Source: Brevundimonas fontaquae (GTDB lineage Bacteria > Pseudomonadota > Alphaproteobacteria > Caulobacterales > Caulobacteraceae). Taken from it: 64,000 nucleotides of DNA. Below, in pieces: positions 1 to 8,485 of the stretch. A program made the position numbers and the translations under genes. Each line of letters begins with the position of its first letter. Position 1 is the stretch's first letter. The stretch spans positions 2,170,001 to 2,234,000 of the forward strand of contig NZ_CP070968.1 in NCBI RefSeq assembly GCF_017086445.1, given 5' to 3'. Below the pieces are notes generated by a model. It saw nothing but the letters and a program-made list of their open reading frames with translations, had not been told where the DNA came from and did no database searches.

Positions 1-378
1 GATTGTCGCGCCACGAGACAGCGTGATTCGCGTCAGGACGCCTCTTTGGATCATCACGAGCACGTCGGCTGGCGCTTTGGTCGGATGGAACTGATCGCAG
101 ACCTCCGGCTCCGGGCCGCCAACAGCGTTCGGCTGGGAGTCCTCACCCCAAACCTTCACCAGGTCGGCCCGCGACATGCCGATTCGCACGGGGCCCAGCC
201 CCTCGGCTGTAAGGATATTGGGATCGGCGGCAGGCGTGACAGGCGGGGTCGGAGCCGCCGGAGCCATGGCGACGGGCGCCGCCTCCTGAGGCGCTTCAGC
301 GGTCGGGCGCTCGTCACGGCCGCAGGCGGCAAGAGTCAGAAGCGCGACGGCGCTGACGGCGGTGAGACGAATCATCAT
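1..378 (-). CDS. Lipoprotein, C-terminus cut by window edge
   Basis: An open frame runs from ATG at 378-376 (a second ATG follows at once) off the left edge, giving about 126 residues without a stop. The N-terminus is basic then hydrophobic and ends in a lipobox, LAAC, about 16 residues in, so a lipid-anchored export product is expected. A Pro/Ala-rich linker follows, then a small domain reading LGPVRIGMSRADLVKVWG, which resembles the 'G-x-I-x-[IL]-G-M-[ST]' opening of small periplasmic lipoprotein domains. It lies downstream of rpmF on the same strand but behind a terminator hairpin. Function is not known to me. Confidence 0.7.
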   Translation of the reverse strand, partial: MMIRLTAVSAVALLTLAACGRDERPTAEAPQEAAPVAMAPAAPTPPVTPAADPNILTAEGLGPVRIGMSRADLVKVWGEDSQPNAVGGPEPEVCDQFHPTKAPADVLVMIQRGVLTRITLSRGATI

Positions 379-420
379 GCAGTATTCTCCAAATGAAGCT
401 TCACCGCATTGAACGCACGA

Positions 421-450
421 AAACGGCGCGCGGGTCACCGCGCGCCGTCA
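421..450 (-). terminator. Rho-independent terminator after rpmF
   Basis: An 11-base-pair GC-rich inverted repeat (424-434 with 439-449, loop of four) is followed on the minus strand by a short T run (the A's at 421-424). It lies 39 bases beyond the rpmF stop and 43 bases before the lipoprotein start, so it separates the two units. Confidence 0.75.
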
Positions 451-488
451 AAATCGTCATCCGACCGAAGTCGGGGTCGCCTGAAAGA

Positions 489-671
489 CTAGTCTTCCTT
501 CGGCGTGATGACCTGACGACCGCGATAGGTGCCGGTCTTCAGGTCGATGTGGTGCGGGCGCTTCAGCTCGCCGGTGTCCTTGTCCTCGACGTAGACGTTC
601 GAGGTCAGGGCGTCGTGGGCGCGGCGCATGTTGCGACGCGAGGGAGATACTTTGCGCTTCGGAACGGCCAT
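489..671 (-). CDS. rpmF: 50S ribosomal protein L32
   Basis: A 60-residue basic protein starting [21 protein letters not shown], the highly conserved opening of bacterial L32. It binds the large ribosomal subunit near the peptidyl-transferase side. There is no CxxC zinc pair, so this is the zinc-free form. The length is normal for the family. It is monocistronic here, with a strong terminator hairpin at 421-450. Confidence 0.98.
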   Translation of the reverse strand: MAVPKRKVSPSRRNMRRAHDALTSNVYVEDKDTGELKRPHHIDLKTGTYRGRQVITPKED

Positions 672-804
672 GTCCGTCTCAATCTTCTAAGTCGGGCGCC
701 GCCCAGAGCCGAGCTCCGTCTAGCGCGAAAACAATAGCGGCGGCCCTCAGGACCGCCACGCGAGGCGCGGCTTATGCATGAACCGCGCGACGATTTCAAG
801 GCGT

Positions 805-1356
805 TTAAGCAGGCGTCAGACGCCGGACGATCTTCGCAGGATTGCCGACCACCACCACGTCGGACGGCACGTCCTTTGTCACGACCGATCCCGCGCCGAT
901 CACCGACCGATCGCCGATGGTGACGCCCGCCAGAACGATAGCGCCGCCGCCGATCCAGACGTCGTCCCCGATGACGATCGGCCGCGCCGTCTCCTTGCCC
1001 CGGCGGGCGACCGCGTCCAGCGGATGTTCCGGCGTCAGAAGCTGTACGCCCGGCCCGGCCTGGAAGTTGTCGCCGATGCGAATCTCGGCGCAGTCCAGAA
1101 ACACGCAGTTGGCGTTCGCAAAGGCCCGCGCGCCCAAGTGGATGTTGACGCCGTAGTCGCAGAAGAAGCCCGGCATGATGATCGCCTTGCCGTCGGCCGC
1201 ATTGACCAGTTCGTTGACCAGGGCGCCGCGCCGGTCGCGATCCGGCTCGGCGTTGATGGCGACGGTCAGGGCCACGGCGCGGGCCCGGCCGTCGCGCAGA
1301 TCAGGATCGCCCGGATCGTAGGGCAAGCCCGCAAGCATCTTCTCGCGCTCGGTCAT
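805..1356 (-). CDS. Maltose/sugar O-acetyltransferase, hexapeptide-repeat type
   Basis: A 183-residue protein of the LacA/Maa/NodL family, which transfers acetyl from acetyl-CoA to sugar hydroxyls. The N-terminal Mac domain ([20 protein letters not shown]) is typical. The rest is a left-handed beta helix of hexapeptide repeats, with the catalytic histidine at H111 in TPEHPLD and the C-terminal signature [10 protein letters not shown]. Its ATG overlaps the stop of the upstream FAD oxidoreductase by four bases (ATGA), so the two are probably translated together. The true acceptor sugar cannot be read from sequence. Confidence 0.9.
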   Translation of the reverse strand: MTEREKMLAGLPYDPGDPDLRDGRARAVALTVAINAEPDRDRRGALVNELVNAADGKAIIMPGFFCDYGVNIHLGARAFANANCVFLDCAEIRIGDNFQAGPGVQLLTPEHPLDAVARRGKETARPIVIGDDVWIGGGAIVLAGVTIGDRSVIGAGSVVTKDVPSDVVVVGNPAKIVRRLTPA

Positions 1357-2468
1357 GCGGCCTCCGTCAGAGCGTCAGCCACCGCTTCACCGATGGCCAG
1401 CGAACTGGTCAGGCCCGGGCTTTCGATGCCGAACAGGGCCATCAGGCCATCGATGCCGTGATGTTCGCGGCCATGAAGCTGAAAGTCCGGTTGCGGCTCG
1501 CCCGGCCCATGCAGTTTGGGCCGAATGCCGGCGTAGTCCGGCGTCAGGGCGCCGTCGGGCAATCCCGGCCAGAAACGACGAATGTAGGTGGCGAACTCTT
1601 CGGCCTTGGCAGGATCGACCGAGTAATCCTCGGTATCGACATAGGCCAGATCGGGGCCGAACACGGCCTGACCGCCCAGATCCTTGCGATAGTGGGTGCC
1701 CAGCGCGCCGGGGATGGGCGGCGGATAGATTAAGCGGTCGAACGGCGCCTTGCCCGTCAGCCGGAAATAGATGCCCTTGCCAAAATGCCCGGCCGGAATA
1801 TCGCCGGGTGGATAGCCTTCGATCAGCGCCGCCACCGCCTGAGCTGACAGTCCCGGCGCGGTTAGCAAAAGGCGGCTGGTGACCTGCATCGCCCCCTCCC
1901 CGCCGACACGGATCGTGAATCCGCCGCCTGCCAGCGGCTCTGCGCCCTCGAATGGCGCCGAGACCACGACCGACCCGCCCGCATCCTCGATCTCGCCCTG
2001 CAGGGCCAGCATATAGCCGTGACTGTCGAACAGGCCGCTCTCGGGCGACAGGATGGCGGCGTGGGCGTTCAGCTCCGGCTCCAGCGCCCGCGCCTGGGCG
2101 CCGGTCAGATGCGCCAGCCCCTCGACGCCATTCGCCGTCGCCTGTTCGAAGATCGCCTCGATCCGTTCGACCTCTGACTCCTGCGTCGCCACGACCAGCT
2201 TGCCGCATTTCCAGTGTTCGATCTTGCGGCTGGCGAGGAAGTCGTAAAGGGCGCGGCGTCCCTCGACGCAGAAGCGGGCCTTCAGCGATCCGGTCGGGTA
2301 ATAGAGGCCGCCGTGAATGACCTCGGAGTTACGCGAGGAGACGCCCTGGCCGATGTGGGCTTCCTTCTCCAGCACCAACACCGTCAGCCCCCGTTTCGAC
2401 AGCGCCCGACCGCAGGCCAGGCCCACAGCCCCGGCGCCCACGACGGTCGCGTCGAAATCGAAACTCAT
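1353..2468 (-). CDS. FAD-dependent oxidoreductase, L-2-hydroxyglutarate dehydrogenase type
   Basis: A 371-residue DAO-superfamily flavoprotein. The N-terminal dinucleotide fold carries GAGAVG (residues 11-16) and the FAD ribose-binding acid in VLEKEAHIG. The stretch [20 protein letters not shown] closely follows L-2-hydroxyglutarate dehydrogenases (LhgO/L2HGDH), which oxidise L-2-hydroxyglutarate to 2-oxoglutarate and pass electrons to quinone. I start it at [10 protein letters not shown] (2468), because this places the GxGxxG motif at the expected distance and forms an ATGA overlap with the upstream COQ10-like gene. The frame is open further upstream to 2633, but that part overlaps the neighbour. 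Substrate assignment is by family only. Confidence 0.85.
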   Translation of the reverse strand: MSFDFDATVVGAGAVGLACGRALSKRGLTVLVLEKEAHIGQGVSSRNSEVIHGGLYYPTGSLKARFCVEGRRALYDFLASRKIEHWKCGKLVVATQESEVERIEAIFEQATANGVEGLAHLTGAQARALEPELNAHAAILSPESGLFDSHGYMLALQGEIEDAGGSVVVSAPFEGAEPLAGGGFTIRVGGEGAMQVTSRLLLTAPGLSAQAVAALIEGYPPGDIPAGHFGKGIYFRLTGKAPFDRLIYPPPIPGALGTHYRKDLGGQAVFGPDLAYVDTEDYSVDPAKAEEFATYIRRFWPGLPDGALTPDYAGIRPKLHGPGEPQPDFQLHGREHHGIDGLMALFGIESPGLTSSLAIGEAVADALTEAA

Positions 2469-2917
2469 CGGACGCCGTATCTCCGTTTCGCCTCGGCCTC
2501 GAAACAGCCGATCAGCTTTTCCACCGCACGGTCGAAGTTCGCAGATAGCATCATGTCCAGCATCCGGGACTTGAAGGCGAAGTCGATCATAAACTCCAGC
2601 CGCGTGCCGTCCGGATGGGGAAAGAACTCCCAACGGTTCTTCAGGTGCTTGAAGGGCCCGCGCAGCAAGCCGACCTCGACCTTCGGCGCATTGCGATCAT
2701 GCCGGACCCAGGTGGAGAATCGCTCTTGCAGGAAGGAAAAGCCCACGCTGGCCTCCGCATCCTGCAAGCCGACGCCCTCGCCTTCCTCGCGCGCGTTCCA
2801 GACGCGCATCGACGTCACCCACGGCACGAAGTCGGGATAGGCGCGCACGTCGGCGACCAGATCGGCAAGCTGTTCGGGCGCATAGGGAAGAATGCGCGTG
2901 ACGCGGTGGACGGCCAT
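2465..2917 (-). CDS. Coenzyme Q-binding COQ10/RatA-like SRPBCC protein
   Basis: A 150-residue START-like protein beginning MAVHRVTRILPYAPEQLADLV, the usual opening of the COQ10/RatA family. In bacteria the family is annotated both as ubiquinone-binding COQ10 and as the ribosome anti-association factor RatA. In alphaproteobacteria it usually sits next to lipA, as here (seven bases apart). The neighbouring FAD oxidoreductase is a quinone-reducing type, which slightly favours a role in quinone handling. This is inference. Confidence 0.88.
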   Translation of the reverse strand: MAVHRVTRILPYAPEQLADLVADVRAYPDFVPWVTSMRVWNAREEGEGVGLQDAEASVGFSFLQERFSTWVRHDRNAPKVEVGLLRGPFKHLKNRWEFFPHPDGTRLEFMIDFAFKSRMLDMMLSANFDRAVEKLIGCFEAEAKRRYGVR

Positions 2918-2924
2918 GCGGGAC

Positions 2925-3887
2925 TTAGCGGCGCAGCTGCGCCTCGCGCGCCGCCTTCAGCCGGGCGAAATCGTCGCCGGCATGGTGCGACGAACGCGTC
3001 AGCGGGCTGGACGACACCATCAGGAAGCCCTTCGCCCGGGCGATCGCCTCATAGGCCTTGAACTCTTCCGGCGTGACGAAGCGGTCGATCGCGGCATGTT
3101 TGCGCGTCGGCTGCAGGTACTGGCCGATTGTGATGAAATCGACGCCGGCGGACCGCATGTCGTCCATCACCTGCATGACCTCTTCCTTGGTTTCGCCCAG
3201 GCCGACCATGATGCCGGACTTGGTGAACTGGTTCGGGTCCCGCTCCTTGACCATCTGCAACAGGCGCAGGCTGTGGAAGTAGCGCGCGCCCGGCCGGATC
3301 TTCAGATACAGGCGCGGCACGGTCTCCAGGTTGTGATTGAAGACGTCGGGCCTGGCGTCGATCATCACGGCGGCCGCCCCGTCCTTTCGCAGGAAGTCGG
3401 GCGTCAGGATCTCGATCGTGGTGTCCGGCGCCTGGATGCGGATCTGGCGCACCACCTCGGCGAAGTGGGCCGCGCCGCCGTCGGCCACATCGTCGCGATC
3501 GACCGAGGTGATGACGACGTGGTTCAGACCCATCTGCTGTACGGCGAGGCCCACCTTGCCCGGCTCTTCCGGATCCAGCGGCTGAGGCAAGCCCGTCTTG
3601 ACGTTGCAGAAGGCGCAGGCCCGCGTGCAGGTGTCGCCCATGATCATCAGGGTGGCGTGCTTCTGGCTCCAGCACTCTCCGATGTTCGGGCAGGCCGCCT
3701 CTTCACAGACCGTCACAAGCCCCTTGGAGCGAACGATCTCCTTGGTGGCGTTGTATTGACCAGAGCCCGGCGCCTTGACCCGCAGCCAGTCGGGCTTTTT
3801 CAGAACGACCGACTCGGGCCGGTTCTGCTTTTCGGGGTGACGCAGCTCGGACGGCTTGCGCTGAAGGGTGTCGATCAGGGTGACCAT
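2925..3887 (-). CDS. lipA: Lipoyl synthase
   Basis: A 320-residue radical-SAM enzyme that inserts two sulfurs into octanoyl-E2/H-protein to make the lipoyl cofactor. Both iron-sulfur clusters are visible. The auxiliary cluster motif Cx4Cx5C is at C61, C66 and C72. The SAM cluster motif Cx3Cx2C is at C87, C91 and C94 in CTRACAFC. The C-terminal serine ligand motif is RSSHHA, with histidine in place of the more common tyrosine. It leads a minus-strand run with the COQ10-like gene, the FAD oxidoreductase and the acetyltransferase. Confidence 0.98.
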   Translation of the reverse strand: MVTLIDTLQRKPSELRHPEKQNRPESVVLKKPDWLRVKAPGSGQYNATKEIVRSKGLVTVCEEAACPNIGECWSQKHATLMIMGDTCTRACAFCNVKTGLPQPLDPEEPGKVGLAVQQMGLNHVVITSVDRDDVADGGAAHFAEVVRQIRIQAPDTTIEILTPDFLRKDGAAAVMIDARPDVFNHNLETVPRLYLKIRPGARYFHSLRLLQMVKERDPNQFTKSGIMVGLGETKEEVMQVMDDMRSAGVDFITIGQYLQPTRKHAAIDRFVTPEEFKAYEAIARAKGFLMVSSSPLTRSSHHAGDDFARLKAAREAQLRR

Positions 3888-3950
3888 GGCCGGTATTTCG
3901 GACTTTGAGGCCGTTTAGGCAAGGCACACCGGGTAACAGACTTGCCGCAG

Positions 3951-4000
3951 GCGTGATCACGCATCGGAACTCACGCGACGTTACGCATCTTTTCAAGATG
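3951..4000. promoter_or_regulatory. Two palindromes between lipA and the acyl-activating enzyme gene
   Basis: In the 183-base divergent gap there is a perfect 12-base palindrome, GCGTGATCACGC (3951-3962), and a 15-base inverted repeat, CATCTT-ttc-AAGATG (3986-4000). Both are the size and symmetry of dimeric repressor sites. The core CGTGATCACG recurs at 55347-55356 in the mreB-mreC gap. No regulator is identified. Confidence 0.35.
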
Positions 4001-4070
4001 ACGCGGCGTCATTAATGACAGTCGCCCGAACAACAGAGAGGGCCGCCCGCGTCCTCCGTAGGAGACGCGC

Positions 4071-5624
4071 TTGCGCCAGGCCCTGGATCCCTCGCTTTAC
4101 GACTCGACCCTGATCGACGCCCTGATCGATGCGCGGTCGCGGTTCGGCGACAAGGAAATCCTGGAGGATCAGGACCGGCATCCGCTGAGCTATACCGGCC
4201 TGATCCGCGCCGCCTTCGTGCTAGGCCGCAAGATCGCCAACATGACCGACAAGGGCGAGCGGGTCGCGATCCTGCTGCCGTCGTCCATGGGCGTCGTCGT
4301 CACCTTCTTCGGTCTGCACGCCCACGGTCGTGTGCCGGTGATGCTGAACTTCACCGCCGGCGAAGCCAATCTGAAGGCGGCGATCAAGGCCTCGGGCGTC
4401 AAGAAGGTGCTGACCGCCAAACGCTTCATCGACCAGGCCAAGCTGGACGACTTGATCGTCGAACTGAAGACGGTGGCCGAGGTCGTCTGGCTGGACGACG
4501 TGCGCAAGACCATCGGCCTGGCCGACAAGCTCTACGGCCTCGCCGCCGGCGCGGCGCCCAAGCGGTTCCGCGTGAAGACGGACCCCGATGCGCCGGGGGT
4601 CGTCCTGTTCACCTCCGGCAGCTTCGGCACGCCCAAGGGCGTGGTGCTGAGCCAGAAAAACCTCGTCGCCAATGCGCGTCAGGTGGCGGCCCACATCGAC
4701 CTGTTGCCGGAATGGGTGATGTTCAATCCCCTGCCGACCTTCCACTGTTTCGGCCTGACCGGCGGGGTCATCTTGCCGCTGCTGCAAGGGTTGAAGGCCT
4801 TCCAATATCCGTCGCCGCTGCACGCCAAACAGATCACCGACCTGCTGCCCCAGGTGAACGCCTCGATTCTGTTTGCGACCGACACCTTCCTGAACCAGTA
4901 CGGTCGCGTCGCCGAAACGAACGACTTCTCGACGCTGAAGTTCGTGGTCGCCGGCGCCGAGAAGGTGCGCGAGGAGACCCGCACCCTGTTCAACACTAAG
5001 TTCGGCGGCGTCGAACTGCTGGAAGGTTACGGCGCGACCGAGGCCTCGCCCGTGATCGCCGTCAACCATCCTGACCGCAACACGCCCGGCACGGTCGGTC
5101 AGGTGCTGCCGGGCATCGACTGGAAGCTGGAGCCGGTCGACGGCATCGACGCGGGCGGTCGCCTGATGCTGCGCGGGCCCAATGTCATGAGCGGCTATGT
5201 CACCTCGGCCGAGCCCTTGCAGTGGGATCCGATCGGCGACGACTGGCTGGACACCGGCGACATCGTCGATGTGACCGACGACGGCTATGTCACCATCCGC
5301 GGCCGCGCCAAGCGCTTCGCCAAGATCGGCGGCGAGATGGTTTCACTGACCGCCGTCGAAGGGATCGCCGGCGCCGTCTGGCCGGATCAGCGCCACGCCG
5401 TCGTGTCGATACCGGACAGCCGTAAGGGCGAGAAGCTGGTGCTCGTCACTGACCACGCAGACGCTGAGGTCGCGCCCTTGGCTGAATGGGCGCGAACCAA
5501 CGGCGCGCCCGAACTGATCGTGCCGAAAAAGATCGTCAAGGTCGCCGAGGTCCCCGTCCTGGGCACCGGCAAGACAGACTATGTGTCGATCCAGAAGATG
5601 GTCGAGGCCGAGAAGGCGGCCTGA
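4071..5624 (+). CDS. AMP-forming acyl-activating enzyme, Aas acyl-ACP synthetase-like
   Basis: A 517-residue ANL-superfamily adenylating enzyme. The P-loop is TSGSFGTPKG (181-190), where the usual Thr/Glu after SGS is Phe. The adenylate motif EGYGATEASP, the DWLDTGDI aspartate and the hinge region GRAKRFAKIGGEMVSL follow. The hinge sequence is very like that of the acyl-ACP synthetase half of E. coli Aas, so a long-chain fatty acid loaded onto ACP during lysophospholipid recycling is a reasonable guess. The PlsC acyltransferase half of Aas is absent. The start is TTG at 4071, chosen because a perfect AGGAG lies six bases upstream (4060-4064). It converges with ygiD with no base between the two stops. 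Confidence 0.85.
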   Translation: MRQALDPSLYDSTLIDALIDARSRFGDKEILEDQDRHPLSYTGLIRAAFVLGRKIANMTDKGERVAILLPSSMGVVVTFFGLHAHGRVPVMLNFTAGEANLKAAIKASGVKKVLTAKRFIDQAKLDDLIVELKTVAEVVWLDDVRKTIGLADKLYGLAAGAAPKRFRVKTDPDAPGVVLFTSGSFGTPKGVVLSQKNLVANARQVAAHIDLLPEWVMFNPLPTFHCFGLTGGVILPLLQGLKAFQYPSPLHAKQITDLLPQVNASILFATDTFLNQYGRVAETNDFSTLKFVVAGAEKVREETRTLFNTKFGGVELLEGYGATEASPVIAVNHPDRNTPGTVGQVLPGIDWKLEPVDGIDAGGRLMLRGPNVMSGYVTSAEPLQWDPIGDDWLDTGDIVDVTDDGYVTIRGRAKRFAKIGGEMVSLTAVEGIAGAVWPDQRHAVVSIPDSRKGEKLVLVTDHADAEVAPLAEWARTNGAPELIVPKKIVKVAEVPVLGTGKTDYVSIQKMVEAEKAA

Positions 5625-6383
5625 TCAGCCGATCCGGACGCCCGTCATAGAGATCGAGCCGCCGTCGATGCGGTCGTTGAAGAAGCTGACAGCCTCGCCC
5701 GGCTCCTGCTGGGCGGCGATATAAAGCACCGGCAGGAAATGTTCGTCGGTCGGCACGCTTAGTTGCGCGTCCTCGGCCAGACCCACCCAGTCGATCAGCG
5801 CTTCATGGTCGCCCCGTTCGAACGCCGTCTTCACCGCCTCGTTGAAGCCGGTCGCCCAGGCGTAGGGCTCTGCGCCGTCCTCTCGCTTCCAGGTCCGCAG
5901 ATTGTGGACGAAGTCGCCCGAGCCGGAGATGACGATCCCTTCATCGCGCAGAGGCTTCAGCGCCTTGGCTAGATCGTAATGCTGACGCGCCGTCAGCTCG
6001 CGGTTCAGCGACAGTTGCACGACCGGCACGTCGGCCTCGGGCCACACATGGCACAGCACCGACCAGGTCCCGTGATCCAGGCCCCACGCTTGCGTCTGGA
6101 CGGCCCCGGTCAGCGCCGACACCCGCGCCGCCAAGGCGGGCGACCCGGGTGCCGGATACTGCATCTGATGAAGTTCGCGCGGGAAGTTGCCGAAGTCATG
6201 GATGGTTTCGGGCTTCTCCTGCGCGGTCACGCCCAGCCCGCGCGTCTCCCAGTGGGCGGAGATCATCACCACACCCTTGGGCTTGCCGATCGCTTCGCCC
6301 AGCGCACGCCAAGCAGCCCCATAGGGACCGCCGAGCGCGTTCATGGGCGAACCGTGGCCGAAGAAGACGGCGGGCTGACGCAT
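5625..6383 (-). CDS. ygiD: 4,5-DOPA dioxygenase extradiol (YgiD family)
   Basis: A 252-residue class III extradiol-type dioxygenase of the DODA/YgiD family, which opens catechol rings using a metal ion. Metal-binding and active-site histidines are visible at H10 (FFGHGSPMNAL), H44 (ISAHWETRG), H160 (GSGDFVHNLR) and H215 (PTDEHFLPVL). The start MRQPAVFFGHGSP at 6383 matches the family's N-terminus; an open frame continues upstream but inside wrbA. It is the second gene after wrbA (four-base gap), a pairing that suggests handling of quinones or catechols. Confidence 0.9.
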   Translation of the reverse strand: MRQPAVFFGHGSPMNALGGPYGAAWRALGEAIGKPKGVVMISAHWETRGLGVTAQEKPETIHDFGNFPRELHQMQYPAPGSPALAARVSALTGAVQTQAWGLDHGTWSVLCHVWPEADVPVVQLSLNRELTARQHYDLAKALKPLRDEGIVISGSGDFVHNLRTWKREDGAEPYAWATGFNEAVKTAFERGDHEALIDWVGLAEDAQLSVPTDEHFLPVLYIAAQQEPGEAVSFFNDRIDGGSISMTGVRIG

Positions 6384-6387
6384 CGGA

Positions 6388-6990
6388 TCAGCCGTGCAGC
6401 TTCTTGGCCAGCTCGGCGATATGCTTGCCCTGGAACCGGGCGCCGTCCAGCTCGACGTCGCTGGGCTGACGCGAGCCGTCGCCGCCCGTGATCGTCGATG
6501 CGCCATAGGGCGAGCCGCCGTGGATGGCGTCCAGCGTCATCTGCCCCTGGAAGGAATAGGGCAGACCCACGACCGGCATGCCCTGGTGCATGAAGAAGTT
6601 GTGCAGGCCCTGGAAGGTCGTCTCCTGACCGCCGTGCTGTGTCGCCGTCGCGGTGAACGCTCCGCCCACTTTGCCGATCAGGGCGCCCGAGAACCACAGG
6701 CCGCCGGCCTGATCCAGGAAAGCGCGCATCTGCGACGCGGCCGAACCAAAGCGAGTGCCGGCGCCGACGATGATGGCGTCGTAGTCCTTCAGATCGTCGA
6801 TCTTGGCGATCGGCGCCTTCTGATCCAGCTTGTAGTGAGAAGCCTTGGCCAGCTCTTCCGGCACGGTTTCCGGCACGCGCTTGATGTCCACGACGGCGCC
6901 TTCGACCTCGCGCGCGCCTTCGGCGACCGCCTCGGCCATGGTTTCCAGGTGACCATAGGTCGAATGATAGAGGACGAGGACTTTCGGCAT
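6388..6990 (-). CDS. wrbA: NAD(P)H:quinone oxidoreductase WrbA
   Basis: A 200-residue flavodoxin-like protein that reduces quinones by two electrons with FMN. The FMN phosphate loop is near the N-terminus ([12 protein letters not shown]), followed by the conserved [18 protein letters not shown] and the YGASTITGG segment near the C-terminus. I start at [10 protein letters not shown] (6990), which gives the usual family length and has GGAG eight bases upstream. An ATG eight codons earlier is possible. The next gene on the same strand is ygiD. Confidence 0.95.
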   Translation of the reverse strand: MPKVLVLYHSTYGHLETMAEAVAEGAREVEGAVVDIKRVPETVPEELAKASHYKLDQKAPIAKIDDLKDYDAIIVGAGTRFGSAASQMRAFLDQAGGLWFSGALIGKVGGAFTATATQHGGQETTFQGLHNFFMHQGMPVVGLPYSFQGQMTLDAIHGGSPYGASTITGGDGSRQPSDVELDGARFQGKHIAELAKKLHG

Positions 6991-7088
6991 CGAGGAGGCT
7001 CCGTTGAATGACAAGGGTCGTCATTCGCAACAACGACCGTTGCTAACTTGGCGCGCTGTCGGTCCTTCCGCAAGTCCCCGACATCAAA

Positions 7089-7571
7089 TCACGTCTCGAA
7101 GGGACAGACGGTGTCGTAAAAGGTCCTGTCGCCCGGCGTTGGGCGACCGCGGCGACAGTGGAAACGATGCTCCATCACCATCGCTTGCTGCTCGATGTTC
7201 AAGGCGTCCCACCGGCAGGTCGGTTCCACGCGGTAGGCGTAGGAGGCGGAGGTGTCCCCAGCTTTCAGCTTAGCAAACAGCAGATTGACGCCCTGCTGGG
7301 CCTGCCAGACGTGCGTCAGTTCATGGATCAGGACGCCCTGCATTCGCTCGGACGCCACCGTGAAGTCTGTGGCGAGCTGCGCTTGCGGCCAGACAATCCA
7401 GTCTCGCCCGAACCAGCGTCCAGCAACGAAGGCGCGGCGGAACGGCCAACCGATCAAACGGACGGGTGCGAGGTCGATTGCGGCCCCGAAGGCCTCTCGC
7501 GCGAGCGATTTCTCAGACTCGGTCAGGGCGCGAACGAAGGATCCCAAGGCTTCACATACTCCCAGTGCCAC
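7089..7571 (-). CDS. HELTH-motif protein, 'Vgr-related' annotation type
   Basis: A protein of up to 160 residues with a clear HELTHVWQ at 83-90, the HExxH form of a zincin-like metal site. Four cysteines are present. Caulobacterales genomes carry similar proteins under the uninformative name 'Vgr-related protein'; I do not know a function. The GTG at 7571 makes it overlap the end of the upstream carboxypeptidase gene by 49 bases. A start nearer 7549 (TTG) is possible. No signal peptide is visible. The overlap suggests coupled expression with the carboxypeptidase. Confidence 0.72.
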   Translation of the reverse strand: MALGVCEALGSFVRALTESEKSLAREAFGAAIDLAPVRLIGWPFRRAFVAGRWFGRDWIVWPQAQLATDFTVASERMQGVLIHELTHVWQAQQGVNLLFAKLKAGDTSASYAYRVEPTCRWDALNIEQQAMVMEHRFHCRRGRPTPGDRTFYDTVCPFET

Positions 7572-8380
7572 GGCTCATAGACATAGGGCACAAAGCCGAA
7601 ACGCCCAGCGTTCGTCACCAGCCAGCGATAGGTCGCCGACCGCGCCATATATTCGCGGCTGGCCGGGGTGGTGGAATCAACACCCAGACCCGGCGCCTGG
7701 CCGACATACAGATCGACCGCCGTGCCGGTCCGATGCGGCGAGCAGACGGCACGACGCAGGCCGTCGCAGTTGCCCTGCTGCGCACAGCGCGCCGCGTCCG
7801 CCTCGGGATCGCGGAAGCCGGAGAAGATCTGCAGCAGTTCGGGATCGGCCTCCACCTCCGGAACCTCCGCCCGTGCGGCCGCGACCAGCCGGCGATAGGC
7901 GTCCAGCACGTCACGGCGCAGCAGACGTGTCAGACGGTCGGCATGTTCCTCGGCCTCTACTAGATAGCCGAGCTGATTGATCGGCGGCGGCTCGGGACAG
8001 GCTCCGCTGACGCGCGCCATCACGAACGGCCGCCGCTCCTGCCACAGGCCGCGAAACACCTGGAATGTCGCCGCATCGAACAGGCCGGTCGGCGTCAGGT
8101 TATGCGTCTGCTGAAACCCCGCCAGTTGCGATGCAAAGATCGGCGTGCCGGGTCCGCAGGCCGTGTGTAGTTCGCGCTGGATCAGCGGCAGATAGGCCTG
8201 CCACCCCCACTCCGCCGCCCCGAACGGCGCCCATTCCATGCCGTAGGCCGATGCAGCGTTCGCCAGCCCCTGCGCCTGCCAACCGTCGGCGTTGGTGTGG
8301 CATGGCCCGGCCGCACGCGCGTCGCCGGCGAACGTCAGAACGAAGCAAACGGACAGGAACGCAAAAAGGCTTCGCCACAT
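7523..8380 (-). CDS. Secreted D-alanyl-D-alanine carboxypeptidase, M15B/VanY type
   Basis: A 285-residue exported protein with a signal peptide that ends near ARA-AG (cleavage after residue 23). The middle (about 30-125) resembles a peptidoglycan-binding or lysozyme-like segment with paired cysteines. The C-terminal domain has the M15 zinc signature: SPHRTGTAVD (214-223, with H216 and D223) and EPWHWEY (269-275, with H272). The enzyme should trim the terminal D-Ala from peptidoglycan stems in the periplasm. It is divergent from the symporter gene at 8486. Confidence 0.85.
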   Translation of the reverse strand: MWRSLFAFLSVCFVLTFAGDARAAGPCHTNADGWQAQGLANAASAYGMEWAPFGAAEWGWQAYLPLIQRELHTACGPGTPIFASQLAGFQQTHNLTPTGLFDAATFQVFRGLWQERRPFVMARVSGACPEPPPINQLGYLVEAEEHADRLTRLLRRDVLDAYRRLVAAARAEVPEVEADPELLQIFSGFRDPEADAARCAQQGNCDGLRRAVCSPHRTGTAVDLYVGQAPGLGVDSTTPASREYMARSATYRWLVTNAGRFGFVPYVYEPWHWEYVKPWDPSFAP

Positions 8381-8485
8381 GTCCTACAGGAAGCCCCAAG
8401 CCGGTCGATCTCACAAGTGCATGCGTCACCGATCGCTGGCATGGTGGCGCGCGGCCGACTCGCGCCGCGCCTTTCGGACCGACGC

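Noticed and set aside
7028..7044. GCAAC-n7-GTTGC inverted repeat upstream of wrbA
   Set aside because: The arms are only five bases; chance is likely in a 64-kb window.
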